From contig CM082581.2 in assembly GCA_040954595.2 (NCBI GenBank), positions 14,198,001 through 14,262,000 of the forward strand: a stretch of 64,000 nucleotides of DNA, read 5' to 3'. Below, piece by piece: positions 13,884 to 27,400 of the stretch. How positions within the stretch are numbered: position 1 is the stretch's first letter; every line of letters starts with the position of its first letter. The position numbers and the translations under genes are program-made. This stretch comes from Balanoglossus misakiensis (lineage: Eukaryota; Hemichordata). The notes beneath the pieces are model-generated. The model was not told the origin of the DNA. It saw only the letters and a list, made by a program, of their open reading frames with translations, and did not search any database.

Positions 13884-16800
13884 AAATCTTTTCTGCTGAA
13901 TAAATAGTATTTCTGAAGGTTCCAAGCAAACACGTGATATGACCTGGATATGGCTGTGACAGTTGGACGAGTTATCTGCTCTGAACAGTGATTGGTTGAA
14001 CTTGATCGGTCCGCTTTCTTGAAACCTCCAGACGACCTCTGGTTCACCTGTCTGCCATCTTGATATTTGCAAACGACCTCTGCGATGCAATATAGAAATC
14101 GGTTCAGCAGAATCTACTTCTCTTATAATGACGCGTCTTTGAACATTGTGAAAAGCGTCGAAACCTTGAGTAATTCTAGTTTTCTCTGTGATCGATGCTG
14201 TACACGCGAACTCTTTCTGTGAATGCGGGGCTCTTTACATTTAATCGGAAAAGGTCAGGAATTCACGTGAACTCTTACCTGCGCACAGAGAAACAAATAC
14301 ACAATGTTGTGTCATGTTCATTTATTCTGTGAACTCGGTGAACGCTGCAGACATACACTGTCGGGATTGTTTCGAAACACGACAAAGACAAACGGGCCTG
14401 GCTTTGAAAACATCCATCACAGTGAAACTATAGCGAAAATGGCTCCATTAATCTTTCACTGGCAGGAGTAATTAGCATATTTGCTTATCAAGCACCGCTT
14501 CAGTGCTCTCCATTAGGGTACCACTTTTTTGCACGCAGCTGGTAATGAATAAAATCAGGGGTTTAATGTATCTGAAATCTATTTAAGGGGGAAATGAGCC
14601 GGCGCTGGAGTCAAAGGGAAAACTTGTATGTCAGTGCCAATCACCTGTAATGGCCACGGGAAGACGCGAACGAATCGAGTCACTTTGAGAAGACGTCGTG
14701 TGTAAATGTTTCGAATTAAGTACAGCTTGAAAGCGGGCAGCCATTACAACCTGTGACATTCACGAAACCTGTAATGACTTCCTTCCTCCGAGGCATTATC
14801 GACTGAAAAAATGGAAATAGAATGAAATAACAACCTAGTTTTTTCAAAGATCATACAGTTTAGCGCGACTAAACCGATACTGGCCGCCTAGGTTTCTCAG
14901 TCGCACTTTTCTTCTGTTTTTGGGACGAACTACTCAACATGTCAAAAAAGAGGATTTCTTTCGTGCGTGCGGTAAGCATGAGAGAAACACTTGAGAGAGA
15001 AATTACGCGGTTTCGTCATGAGACTCAGTAAGATCTCAGCAAATTTGAAACTTGTTCTTTTGCTAATCGTGACTCAACCTCTGTGAGTTTTGAAATTCAA
15101 TGGTGGACCACTGCATTCATACAATGGGGATTACTTGCCCGTCCTGTGTATTCAATTTGTGCATCATCAGTTTTCTTCTACGCCGAGATGAAAAGGCGAC
15201 ACTTCGCCTTGCAAGACACTCATGGTGTAAATTCTCTCATTTCTGAATGAATATACCCATAGTGATTGCGGCCATGTTTTCGAGATAGGCAGCTTAAATT
15301 TTCAAATTAATCTGTGTTTTCCCACTGATTAAGGCACTCTTACTAGTTCACAATAATGCTGGATAAAGCTTTGTATTCTGCAAATATGCATCTGCTCGAT
15401 GTGCTTAGACATTTGCGCCAAGTGACTGCCAAGACACCCATGCTCGGCAGAAAATAGAACGAGCATTTAACCGTACGTGTTCGCCTACAGTCTTGGCGGA
15501 TTGGTCAAAGTTCAACTGTCGATACATGTAGCGCACGGCTTTTTGCAAACCACACTAACTACTACGCTGTCTCCCTTGTCAATTTAACTTCTTGCCTTCA
15601 AACCTAGATCTACGCTTTAGGCCCGTGCAAATTGATTAGGTAAGACAGCAAAAAGAGCCGAAAGATTGTCTTAGTATGAGACACGTTTTCCTTCGTACAC
15701 CAGCGTCTAAAGCCTTTGTATGATCCCCACTGCATGAAGGCGGTACTATCTTCCGACAAAGAACCACATTCGCAAAACGGCCATGTTCATGTGCCAAGGT
15801 TCCTGAACAGTCTATGATGATTTGGCACAAACGGGGCTAACGACATTCGTCGTTCTGAGTCAGTCTACCCCAGCTAAATAAGCTACAAACATACACAGAA
15901 GCCTAATTGCTCGTTAACCAGTGACAGACATGAAACCTGCATTGATTGATTACTTTAGCATTGACAATGATTACGGACAAATATCATGAATATTGTTAAG
16001 AGATTTTGGTCAAACTTCGAGGGTTCGATGACACATACCGTTCATGCGCCATTGCTGCTTCTATAATTTGATAATGACGACAAAGACATCTTGGCAAATA
16101 CGTACCGGTATGGACATATGCCATTGATGGAACTGTTATTGCAATATGATGATTTATGCAAATTTTCTGTATAACGCCTGTTGAAAACTAGTGGCAGCTA
16201 GTATGCAACTTTATTTATAGTTTTTTCCCCTGGCAGGTAAAGTTATTGGGGTAAATCAACCCAAATTCGATGAATTCGATAATATAAAAGATAAATTCAC
16301 CTCATAATTTCAAATTGACCCCGGCCTACTGGCAGGCAACTCTTTCCCCAAACAGTGACTTTTACCTCATTTACTTCGCGAATTCCATTATATGACGCTG
16401 TCAAAAGAACGCGATCGATTTTACGATATGCAGTTTGACATTCAGACATGTCAGTAGTCGTGTTTGGAACTTCTGTGCCTTTCATGTGCCAATGTAAGTC
16501 CGGAACAAAAACACAGCAGTTGTCCAAATTTATTGAGTTGCAATCCATTCACAGAATATTAAATTTCCGCGCCGTAAACGCGTGTGTTGTTAAGCAGATT
16601 CCTCGCGTGGTGACGCCGTGGATACACAAAGGCAGTGTCATAACTAAACAAATTATGAGTGAATGTAAAATCCTTGTGCACTATATCCACTCCGAACCAT
16701 GTTGCTTTTCCCCAATATGAGAGGGAGAACTCTATGCTTTCAAAACGACAAATCAGTTTGATTTGCTGATATCGCAGCCTGTGTGATGAAAATTCAAGGA

Positions 16801-18792
16801 CGACGCGATGGAAATGCCAATCGGGCTAATAAAGCTCATTGTATAGGGCTTTAGAAAAAAATGTTCAAATTTTGCGTGCGTTCTTAGCCAATGTTTCCAT
16901 ATCATTGCTTATGAATAACTGCTGACGTACTGCGTCTGCAGTTATACCGTGTTTACCTACAGACCGACCGTGATGAAATATTGGATAATAAGAGATTATG
17001 GGAACAGAAAATAGTTTTAATATTGTTAATACAGTATCATGTAACCGAATACTCTTGTTTTTTCCAAGCTCCTAGCATGTCGAAACAATCCATCATACAT
17101 AATGATGTATTTCTGCAATACAGTAACATACTATCCATCTTAAACACGAAAAATCCTTTTTAAAGAGTGATAAACATCGCATTTTGTGGAATGAGAAAAT
17201 CGGTGCGATTTTGTTAGCCAAATTCACGAGCTTACTGGTACATGTATTAAGGGTGAATGGCCGTCTTCTTTAATAATCAAATTGTTTAATTGAAAACGGA
17301 CAACTGTCACTGAAATGCGAACTAGTTCAAGTCACCATGGCAACAGGACAGGGAAGTGCACATTGCCCAGAAAAAAATCCCTTGCTGTCGGTATGCTCAA
17401 TACATTGATCACTCGCCATTCTTGAAACCTGTCATGGAACCGTTCGCGTTCATCTCATGTACCTAGAATGGCCAATTCACGTGACGGTCGCGTTGAGATA
17501 ACAACCAGGATTATGTTGGGGTTTTTTTAATTTTTAAATGTGGAGAATTATCACCCGCATTTAGCATCTTTCCGGCAAAACAAATCTGTATTTAACGTGC
17601 AAACGATCAAGAGTTCAAAAAATCCTAAGTGTACTCGTTGATTTCAAGGTCACTGTCATTTTTGTAATGGATCCTCGAGACAGAACACTTCAGTTCGTCA
17701 ATACCATCGAACTGAATAGAACTGTAGCATCACTATCTGGATGGCCGCATTAAACGATTTAATCGTTAGTGTTCAGATTGTATTGAAAATGCCATTAGGT
17801 TGGACCACGCAGCTTCTTAGAAATCGTGATCAGTGTTTTCGCAGGGTAAATATGTAACAAGACTGTTTATGTTATTCAAGGTGATAAGTATATTCCTACT
17901 GATAAGGGTTGAAAATTCATCTCGCGGGGTCGCAGTGGTCAGGTAAATCAGGGTTTATTTTAATCCGGGTGTCTGCAAAAGCGGTTGAAGTATATGTAAG
18001 TTGCTGTAGTGGCGTTATATTCCGAAAATAAATAATCTGTAATCGCCATTTTCGACAGTTGATCAAAAATCACCCGAAACACTGCAGACCGTGTTTCAGA
18101 AATGCCCCCAAAACACCCCAAATTAGTTGAATGGTTGCTTGAATGTATTCAACAATCCAGGGTACACTTATTTTCCTTGAACAGCTGAAATTACCTGCCT
18201 TGGTGCACATACTCAGTACAGAAAACACGTCCCAACGGCGCCCGAAGAAATGACGACCTGTTTAAATTGGTATCCTACTGCACATCCCTGGCGACTGAGT
18301 TTCACTTCAGTTTCAGACTCGACTCGATTATGAAGTATTTCCACGACTTAACTGTTTTACTTGCAGGCGGGCAGAGCAGGGCATATGGCGTCCGCAACTA
18401 AGGGTCGACCTTTATGTATCAGCGAAGAAGCAGGACGGGATGATAAAAAGATGCGCTTGTCAATGTTGAAATTCACGCTATTGTTACGTGGTGTTTAAAT
18501 TCCGCACGTATTGCTAAACGTCATTTGTATTCCGCCTGGGCATGCCATGCTAAAATATTTGTACTTCAATTATGTGCGAATGAAAAGCCATTAAGCCTGT
18601 GGGACATGGGAAGCATTTAAAATTTTCGTATGAAAACAATTTGGTGTCCTCCAACCTGATTCTGAAAGGAGAGACACAGTGCTTTTCTAGAAATGTTGAA
18701 TTTAATTTTAGGCACCAGTCAGGTTAGAAAGACACGCTGCGAACAGAGATCTGTAAGATGTAGAAATGTAGGAAAGTGTCATTTGCTGTGTC

Positions 18793-18813
18793 GTTGTTGT
18801 TGTTGTTGTTGTT
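18793..18813. repeat. GTT trinucleotide microsatellite
   Basis: Seven GTT units in a row, followed by a short T run. Outside any supported gene. Confidence 0.9.
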
Positions 18814-19484
18814 TTTTGCGTATGTGTGTGCACACGAGATCAAATTTCTTTCAAACAGCCACGTCATTGGCAGACTTACTGCAGTAAAGTTGCCACTCAG
18901 AGATAAAGCAGAGTTTTCGATCCTAGTTGAATAATTGTAATCCGAGGGAAGAAAAGACTAAAATGTAAGGTTCAAGTATCAACTCCCGGTGGGTTGGAAT
19001 GATATATATTCTCAGCTTGATTGTTACTAAACGCAATTGACTTGAAAAACTTTTCTTAACAAGCAAAAAGGTCAAATGCCTATCATCGAGCATCCCTGGT
19101 GCAGCGGTGTGATAATGGTGACAGGTTTGATTTCAGGAGAATCAAACAACCGGCAAGATTCGAGGAAGAACACATAGACAAAACAGTCGCAATAATTGAA
19201 TGATACATACAATCTGGTTTATGAATACATAATTCGTGTTGATAATCCACTCATCCAAAACGTCAACTCAATTAAGTCCTGGCACGCAATCATTTGCAGA
19301 TTTGAAAAAGAATACAAATTCGCGGCCAACTGTGTTTACCACATTTTGCATTTTATGCACGTGTATTGAACCGTGGTGAGAAAACCAAAGGCCCATTTCT
19401 TAGGGTTCGGTGGATTTGCTGTGAATCATGAAATTTTTATGACACTTAAATGTTCTGAACACTCTACACCTGTATTTGAATTCC

Positions 19485-19502
19485 ATCACGTGGTCACGTG
19501 AT
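19485..19502. promoter_or_regulatory. Paired CACGTG E-boxes in an 18-bp inverted repeat
   Basis: The sequence ATCACGTG-GT-CACGTGAT places two perfect CACGTG palindromes two bases apart, as mirror images. CACGTG is the known core for bHLH-Zip factors (MYC/MAX, USF, MITF class). It lies about 800 bp downstream of the dopamine receptor stop codon. Function is inferred from the motif only. Confidence 0.35.
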
Positions 19503-20302
19503 GATGATTTGACCCAGTTTTTGTTCAGAAAGTCAACTTGTGAGTGTACCTGTAGTTTGCTGTTACACCCCACGTCCTAACTATATACAAGACACGGGTT
19601 CACGTCCGAGTTACTTCAGATGAATATCAGAGGACGTAACCGATTACAGGAATCGTGTCTAATGTCCAGAGATCCGTTCACAAGAGCAAACATCGTACTC
19701 TTGAAAGTTTGTCAGCTCTTTAGCCGCCAAAATAAAGGATGGAAATGAAGTCCAATCGATTCGCGTTGACATGTGGAGATTTAGTCTCTGAGGGTGCAAT
19801 GATGTAGTGGTTTTCATTTGAATGAAAACTCGCCCAATTGCCATCTGAAGGTCATGCATGAATTGTTAGTGCCAAAGCAAAAGTTTAGGCAGTTTCCAAA
19901 TAAGATAATTCAATGAATTCAGCTAATAAATGAGCATTCTAATTATCTGCCATTGTACAAGACATGCGTGTGTGCGTGCGTGGATTTGTTAATGCCGCAT
20001 GTACAGACAAGTCAAGCATGACGATCTTTGAATCTTAAAGAGCCATTGACATTTATATGTGTCATTCCAAGTGCATTCCGTCGAAACCATAATCTCTGGT
20101 TATTTTCTGAAATGTATTAGGATGATTTGTTCTTGTGGCAGTGTTTCTGTCACTCCAACAATCACTCAACTACCGACACTGCACAGTGCAGAACAAAGCA
20201 GCTGATGTAGGGATGGAGATACGAGCTGGCTAACATAATCCCGCCAAGCCCACCTGAATGCAGGCAATAATTGCGCGTGTTAACGGTTGGCGCCTTGTCC
20301 TG

Positions 20303-21484
20303 TCAGATCGTCGTGATTCTCTCTGCTATCTCGTATGCACTATGCCGGCGAGTAAAATTAATACGATTGGTAGCGGTGGTTACACGATAGCCCTCCCTGT
20401 GCGCCGTGCAGCCTCGGTTCACACAGACTATCCCGCGCAGTATCCTGCGAAAGGCTTCACGGAAATCCCTGTTAAAGATGCTGTAGATAATTGGATTGAG
20501 GGTGGAATTGAAATAGCCCAGCCAGGTCAACGTTGCATAGAGAATGGGCGAAACGCACGACACACACAGCGAGGCTATGATATTCATGAGAAAGAACGGA
20601 CTCCAGCAGATCAGAAAGGTCCCCATGATGAAGCCCAGAGTGATGGCGGCTTTGTGGTCGTTGACTTCTTGCGTCTGCGAGTACTGTGGGCCGCCGTTCT
20701 CGACCGCGGGTACCGTGATTTGGTGTGATTTGATCTGCCTGACGTGGTATCGCACCGCGCTATAAATGTGAGCGTAGATCACTATCATCACAAGACAGGG
20801 TATGTAGAAACTGACCAGTGAAGATAAAATGGCATAGGTGGAATTCAGTTCAAGCATACAGACCATTATCCCTCCTTCAGTTGCGCTTCCCATAGTAAAT
20901 ATAACATCATTCTCCAAATCATCTGCCTCTGTTTTGTCTTCCACCTCCCCCGGGGTAGTCCACCCGAGCTGGATCGGTAGGAACGAAATCAACCCCGATA
21001 GCACCCACACGACCACGATCATGACCGCAGCAACTTTTTTTGTCATCCAGTTGTGGTATTTGAGCGGTCTTTTGATGTGCAAATACCTGTCCACGCTGAT
21101 GGCGCAGAGATTCAGAATGGATGCGGTGGAGAACATCACATCGAAGCTCATCCACACGTTACAAAAGGGCATGCCGAAAATCCAGTATCCCTTCAGGTCA
21201 TTGAACACAGCGAACGTCATCACTAGGATGGACACCAGCAAATCGGCCATGGCCAGCGACACCGTGAACAGATAAGTTGTCTTGTGCAATCGGCGATCCA
21301 CGCAGACGGCGACGCAGACCAACACATTCCCGACGACGGAGGTCGCAATTATGATGCTCAGAAGAAATCCTATCAGGATGCTTTCCAGAAGTGAGAACTT
21401 CGACGGGTCGCTCAGAGAGCCAGATTCGTCGGTGGACACAACAACGTTCAGGGCGACATCGACGGTGATGTTGCGGCCGTACAT
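20303..21484 (-). CDS. D1-like dopamine (biogenic amine) receptor, class A GPCR
   Basis: A 393-aa intronless seven-transmembrane receptor. Seen: N-glycosylation site N5-I-T; D81 in TM2; D115 in TM3 (position 3.32, amine anchor); DRY at 132-134; C108 and C209 for the conserved disulphide; S221, S222 and S225 in TM5 (5.42, 5.43, 5.46, catechol-binding serines); CWSPFF with W294 and N301 in TM6; NPIIY at 330-334. The motif DVMFSTASILNLCAISVDRY and the TM5 segment TYAILSSLVSFYIP are typical of D1-class receptors; the DRYLHIKRPLKY stretch resembles invertebrate D1-like receptors. Extracellular loop 2 is long and acidic, the third intracellular loop is short, and the tail carries cysteines C354 and C359 (possible palmitoylation) and an RRHS protein-kinase-A-type site at 379-382. 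D1 receptors couple to Gs and raise cAMP. An in-frame TGA lies one codon upstream of the ATG, fixing this start. Ligand (dopamine versus octopamine or another amine) is not proven. Confidence 0.93.
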   Translation of the reverse strand: MYGRNITVDVALNVVVSTDESGSLSDPSKFSLLESILIGFLLSIIIATSVVGNVLVCVAVCVDRRLHKTTYLFTVSLAMADLLVSILVMTFAVFNDLKGYWIFGMPFCNVWMSFDVMFSTASILNLCAISVDRYLHIKRPLKYHNWMTKKVAAVMIVVVWVLSGLISFLPIQLGWTTPGEVEDKTEADDLENDVIFTMGSATEGGIMVCMLELNSTYAILSSLVSFYIPCLVMIVIYAHIYSAVRYHVRQIKSHQITVPAVENGGPQYSQTQEVNDHKAAITLGFIMGTFLICWSPFFLMNIIASLCVSCVSPILYATLTWLGYFNSTLNPIIYSIFNRDFREAFRRILRGIVCVNRGCTAHREGYRVTTATNRINFTRRHSAYEIAERITTI

Positions 21485-24400
21485 ACCTCAAAGTTGGCCG
21501 GCTCGCAATTTGCCGCGCTGTGGAAACAGCAAAGTCGTTCACTGTCACTTTTAGCAGGACTTCTCAGCCGCCAAGGCATCTGGTTGGCAACCTTGCTATC
21601 ACCGAACACAAGCCAGAAAAGTCAGGGAATATATCTTTCCATCGGCGCTCACTGTGACCAGCATACTGACAGGCACCCAGACACGGAGTGTCATCGGTAA
21701 TTGGCCATGCTTTATCGATTCACCAACTGGAAATTAGTACACTGAATCGGCACTCTGTGCATGTACTCACTACAAGGGCATCTGGTGTGGTGTCTCGCGC
21801 ACTATTTGACTTGCAGCGGATGAAGACTACCTTCCGACCTGTGTACGTTAACACACTGAGGCTGCTTATAGTTGGTGGAGTGATAATTGTAGCATTAAAA
21901 TCAGACACACTTGCCACTGTCGCTTTACTTCGCGGGCTCGCTTACGGACGAACAATAGGCCCCAGCATGACGAGCGTGCTACTAATATAATAGCTGAGAT
22001 AATACCGTTTGGTGGATTCTGATTGGTGAACCATTTACATTCATGAATATCCATGGTTATGATATTAGTCAACGAACGCCATCAATTAGTGCCCGTAAAA
22101 CGATACCTCGGGTGGTCCATATTTGCTTTTGACGCACCTTGAAAATAACTTAAGATATGCAATACTTCTTTACGACCTGGGAGTGTCGTAAAAAAGCCGG
22201 CAATTCTGCGGGAATCAGGAGGGACCACGCAAACCCGAATGAGTTGAGACTGGCAGCATCATTTGACATTTCAAAAACCAGCTTAAAAACTCCAGATGCG
22301 GCGGTAAGCGCTGAAATGAATGGATACCCGGCAACAGGATAAGCTTGCAAATGGCAGGCCCTTAAATAGTTCGTTACAGAACACCCCAGGCTTTACTCAC
22401 ATTGTCAGCTTGTGTGCTGACTTGAAAGCCTAAGAAATAAACGATGAGCCAGGGTTAAAGGTCATTTGAAGGTGAGAACCGTACAGGTGATTATTATTAT
22501 CACTTTGGACGGCTGTGGGTCGTCAACGAGAAACCCAGGGACCGTGTATTACAAGTCTCATTGATTTTTGATGTGAACTATAAAAAGCGTGAACAAGTTT
22601 GATGATTTGTACAATGGGAACTAGCGCCATGTTGGCAGTAACAAGGCTAACTGTTTTCGTAAAAACACACTTTCAATCAGCAAATCGTGTTTATGATATC
22701 GATAAGTAAATACATTGTACTGTTACCTTCAGTGATGTAACAACGCCCGCCAAATCAAATCGGTACAACATAAGGGTCGTAAAAGTACAGCTGGCATAAT
22801 TATAGAAAATCCTGTGATTTTCTCATTACATGAACGACTGACGTGATTTCAAACGGGACGGACTTGGACAGAGTGAGGAAAAAAAGAAATACAAGCGGCT
22901 TACGTTCGAACGTTGTGGGAATATCGCTTATTTGCCAATATGTACAACACGCGAATGTGAATATGCAGGGAGATTGTTCTAAAATTGTACTGCAGAATCA
23001 AGAGCTAATCAAGATTAAGTCGATAAAAGTGGAATTTTATTGAATGTTCGCCGAATTTGCCCGACCGTATAAATGTGAATAACGATCACTTGTCAGATAT
23101 GGGATAACTCCCTTCAATTCAATAAACGAACTAGCTTCGGGCAACTGTAAATTCACACTACACGCGCGAGTCTCACGCTCATGCTGCTGCCAAGCCTGAA
23201 ACATATACTTGTGTAGACACTATAGTCAGCGATTTGCTCACCATGAATATCTTGAGTACAATCTGAGACGACGGTGCACAAAAGCACCTCATAACCTTAC
23301 ATTTCGGCGGTACAGCCGAGGTTTGGTCTTCTTTCCATTCGAAAATATCATTTGGTGTGACGTGGTAATTGGCAGATTAAGAAACTAATAATTTGTTTTC
23401 CTTCAAGCAAATACCCTAAACCGTCAGTAGGTTTTCATTATAAAAGGGGAACACCCGGGACGACGGTAATAGATAACACAAATGTCGGTAATTGTCACAC
23501 TCGGACAGTTGATGGCAATTTTCAGATTCTCTCACCTTCGATCATACTCACATTGATTCATTGTACTTTTCAATATGACCTCTCGTGTTGTGAAAATTTC
23601 TAAAAGAAATGTTTGTTGGCATAGTTACCGGTAAAGTCCACCATACATAGTGCAAGCGACAGCTCAGTGTGTTTAGTCCAGTGACAGCTATACCTGCAGA
23701 TCAATCTACAAATATAAATGTGAGTCTGAACACGGTTCATCTAGAATCGACGTAATAGCTTTCTAATCTGATGTAAATTATTAAACGTCAATCACAGACC
23801 CGCCACGCGTTTTGCAGGCGTCTGCCTTGGCTCAACCTTATTTCACGATCAGTTGGTTCAAGTCAAATGACATACAGAACGGAGTAAATTATCGGGGAAA
23901 GTCGACAATTGCCTGATTCTGAATTCCCTCCACGTTACCGAAGAATACTTGATGACAGAAACAAAATGTGAAAATATAGGAGAAAAATCAAGGGAATTTC
24001 ATGTATGGTAACTTGAAGTTGTTCTGCTCAATGAAACATGCCCATTGATGTCTCGTCACATCTGAACTTTTGCATTGTACATTAGACATGAAAAATGAAT
24101 ACTTCAATGAAATTTTTAGTGAATACCAAAACTTGCATTATGCTTAGTAGTGTCCACACGTTATACCCATAGACCATGTACAATGTATACAGGGTCTTGG
24201 TTGAAATGACAACAACTGATCATTGAGCAAGTGAGCAGAACACAATGGCAGTGTGAGAAAGTCTGAGTTTAAGAATGCTCTTTTTTACTGAGGCGGTGGC
24301 GTTCAAAATCAATCTGAATTATACGCTAAGTAACTTGACATACGCCCTACACGTCAAACGGCTGATAGGTGCTTTATGGCTGGCCTTAAAGAGCAAATCC

Positions 24401-27400
24401 AGTTCAATTTTATGATCGCATCAATTATTAATTGGGTGCGCGTTTCACCAGGGAAATGTTCAGCTGTAAATTTTCACAGTGCTTCGAGCGAATTCCACTA
24501 CTAATACCAGACCAGTTGTCAATGAGTGACACACTCCTGGCGTTCGTTCGCCAAATGCGTATTTGCTCGACAAATCTCACCCTAATCTCTGACTGTTTGG
24601 TTTTCTATCCCAAGAACAACCCTCCAAAGGCTGATTGATGGTAACGTGGTGTACAAATGTCCGATGAACCGTGAAGAACACGTTGTGCCGATCAATCGTC
24701 ATGCCAAATTAGGTCATATTTCATGAAAATATATGTTTAACTAAGTCTCAGTGAGGCTGCAATAACTCAGCTCATGGTGTACAATCACAATTGTATTTGA
24801 GTTAAATCTTTGACCGACTGAATATACTCGATTTTTCTTCGATGAGGCAAAAGTCTTCTTCGTCCAGTGAATAATACATTCTTAAAACAGGCGTGTAAGG
24901 AATAATTTTGCCTATATCTATTTGCAAAGTTACTTTCATTCGTTGCAATTTTCGAGTGGTGAGATTATTAGATAAATGATCATGTGTTTCAATAGATTGC
25001 TTTATGAAATTCTTGTATCTCGAGCTCAGGGGCAAATTTCTGGTGCTCTGAATAATAGGAACCGAGCTCAGCTTACGCTTTGGGCTAGCTGACATATCAA
25101 CGTCGCACGCCGATATTTCTCTATGGGTTCTTTGCTCTTAACACGATCCAAACAAAATGTTCATTTTGGTTTATAGCCTAATACACTATTGGCAAATCGA
25201 TGCGCCATCCAGCATGCCTAAACTATCAGGACAAAACTATCTACATCCCAGGCTCATTCGCTACATCTATCGATTACTACTCGGCCTACCGTCGCCGGCC
25301 TGCAGAGTTACAACATTAATTTAATTGATAAGTTATTTCAATCAGCTAATGAAAGTGGGACGAAATGTCTCTCTGTAATAACGTTCAGATCTATCTTTGC
25401 TTGATGGCACCGACAGATGTCGTTCTGCTCAGACTGGTATGATTCTCGTCTGATCATCCGCCGGAGCCGTGTGCCTGTAAATAATTTATGATGACACGGG
25501 ACAAACGCAGAGCGACCTGCTTCGCCTAAATTGATTACTACATACGCTATCTTGTCAGGATAGCGGCTATATTTACAACCTTTGCGGATGTCTTCTGGGA
25601 TAAAGACCCATTTATCTATTGCAACATGAAAGGAGGTAGTACACCACATTGTGCGTGGTATACGAGCTGTAAAACTCAAATTCCCTAGAGATATCTCTAC
25701 TAATGTCTACATGTTTGTAAACGCACAAATCTCCTAGTGCAGTTGCGCACGTTTATCATATCTCTTCAAGAGAAAGGAAGACAATGGGAATATTATCATA
25801 AACTATAAAGGTATAGTTACTTTATAGGCCGACGATCGTCTAGTGCGCATGTGCGTAATTTCGTAATCTTGTGTTGTTACGACAGCACACTAACGAGTGA
25901 TACGTCAGACTGTATACCATTTTTATAACCAGAGTCTCTGGTTTGGAACATGCGCGTCGTCCCCATTTAACATATGCACGCTAAAGGCAACTTTAAAATC
26001 TTCCGTGTTCAAAAATGTTACATCTTTAGACACAAGCCCTTTAATCACGACACGCCCACAAAGTTGATGAGGATGAATGAACCTCTCGAGAAAATATCAA
26101 AAAAGGCCTGAGATCTCATGCAGTAGGCGAGACCAAGCAAATTCTGAGTGAACCGACAGTAAGTCCTGGTACAAAAACGAGGCATGTATTTTGCCGATAT
26201 ATGAAACAGACCCTAATTGAATAGTAAATGTTCAATTGGATATTGAAACCACGGGCACAAGATTAGCACGCAAAGGATTAACATTCTGCTTGGCTAAGAT
26301 TGTAGTAACGCCGGGAGGGGGTGTACTTAATTCCCTTCTTTGAAGTGGACTAATATATAAGCACGCGGCAATACAAAAAAATCAAGTCGACGTTAAAATT
26401 ATTTTTTTTTCGAACTTCATAATATATGGACACTCTTCAGTTACAACCCACGTTATTTACAATATAGCAGACTGGTTAGGGGGGATCAAGTCAATTTTCT
26501 GCTGCCCACTCACATGTAGTTATTTGTGTAAAGTCTTCAGAAAGTGAACATTTGCAGTCGTTAGTGCACGATTGAGAGAGAGGGAGACCCCTGCTGATAA
26601 CTATTATACATCACCGACCGTCGACACACATTCCCCCTGGTGAGACTAGGAGAAAAGGTGATTAGCAGATGGCAATAGAATGAAGCACACACGAATGTAT
26701 GCTCCTAGCTGTATGTTACACTATCATTAGACGGACTGGAGTCACCTTTACGGGTTAGCTTGCTCACGTTTGACAATCTATCATCGAGACCCGTTCACGC
26801 GGCCTGTCACGGATTGAGTTGTGAGATTGTTTGTTTGATGGTAGCTCTCGGCTGGTAGCCCATTTGCCAGTTACAAGTTTTAGGTTTTGGGGGCGAAAGT
26901 TTCTCGGCGCCTGGGGAGTCATGAGTTACTCGCGAGGGCGTGCGTAGCCAGCTGATTTCAGCATCTCTGTGCGGCGATTACGCAGCCTGTAATGCCTTAC
27001 GATAACTGATATGACGGAAGTGGATGGTTGATTGTCACTGTGACATATCGGTCAGCCCGAGGGGCGACAGCGCGCACAGTTTGAGCTGGTTTGAACGACC
27101 TGCCGTTTTCATAGCCAAGCCGTAACGAGATTTCCGCAATTTTCTACCTCGTACCAATGATCTGTAATGAGGGATCTACCCGCGGGTAAAACACTTGAAA
27201 GTTGTCTGCAAAAGAATATGTTGCTCTTGGGTCGGGCTAATCAGTACACGAAAAAACGATTTGAAGTCATTTAGCGGACGGAGGCTGCCCTCGTACAAAA
27301 TCTACGCCCCATAAAAATATTTTTCATAAATACCTCGCGGCGACATTTCTCGTTTCTGAGGATTTTTATCATTTGGCTATTCCGATTATGTTGTTGATGG

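Larger units (their letters stand above)
4871..20302. other. Gene-poor stretch, no supported coding exon
   Basis: All open frames here are short, start mostly at non-ATG codons and show no recognisable domain or protein-like composition on either strand. Minor structure exists: a near-duplicate pair at 13797-13840 and 13851-13883 (shared GCCAAATAAGGTTTAT and GGCAGTCTA), a GTT microsatellite at 18793-18813, and a double E-box at 19485-19502. The stretch lies 3' of the dopamine receptor gene and may hold its untranslated or regulatory DNA, but nothing in it proves that. Confidence 0.6.

Noticed and set aside
20258-20728. 156-codon plus-strand frame overlapping the dopamine receptor
   Set aside because: Antisense shadow of the receptor coding sequence; no domain, and the minus strand clearly encodes the GPCR.
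24802-25679. Two minus-strand frames (97 and 113 codons) close together
   Set aside because: They could be fragments of one decayed gene, but no family motif is visible and they are not joined by convincing splice sites.
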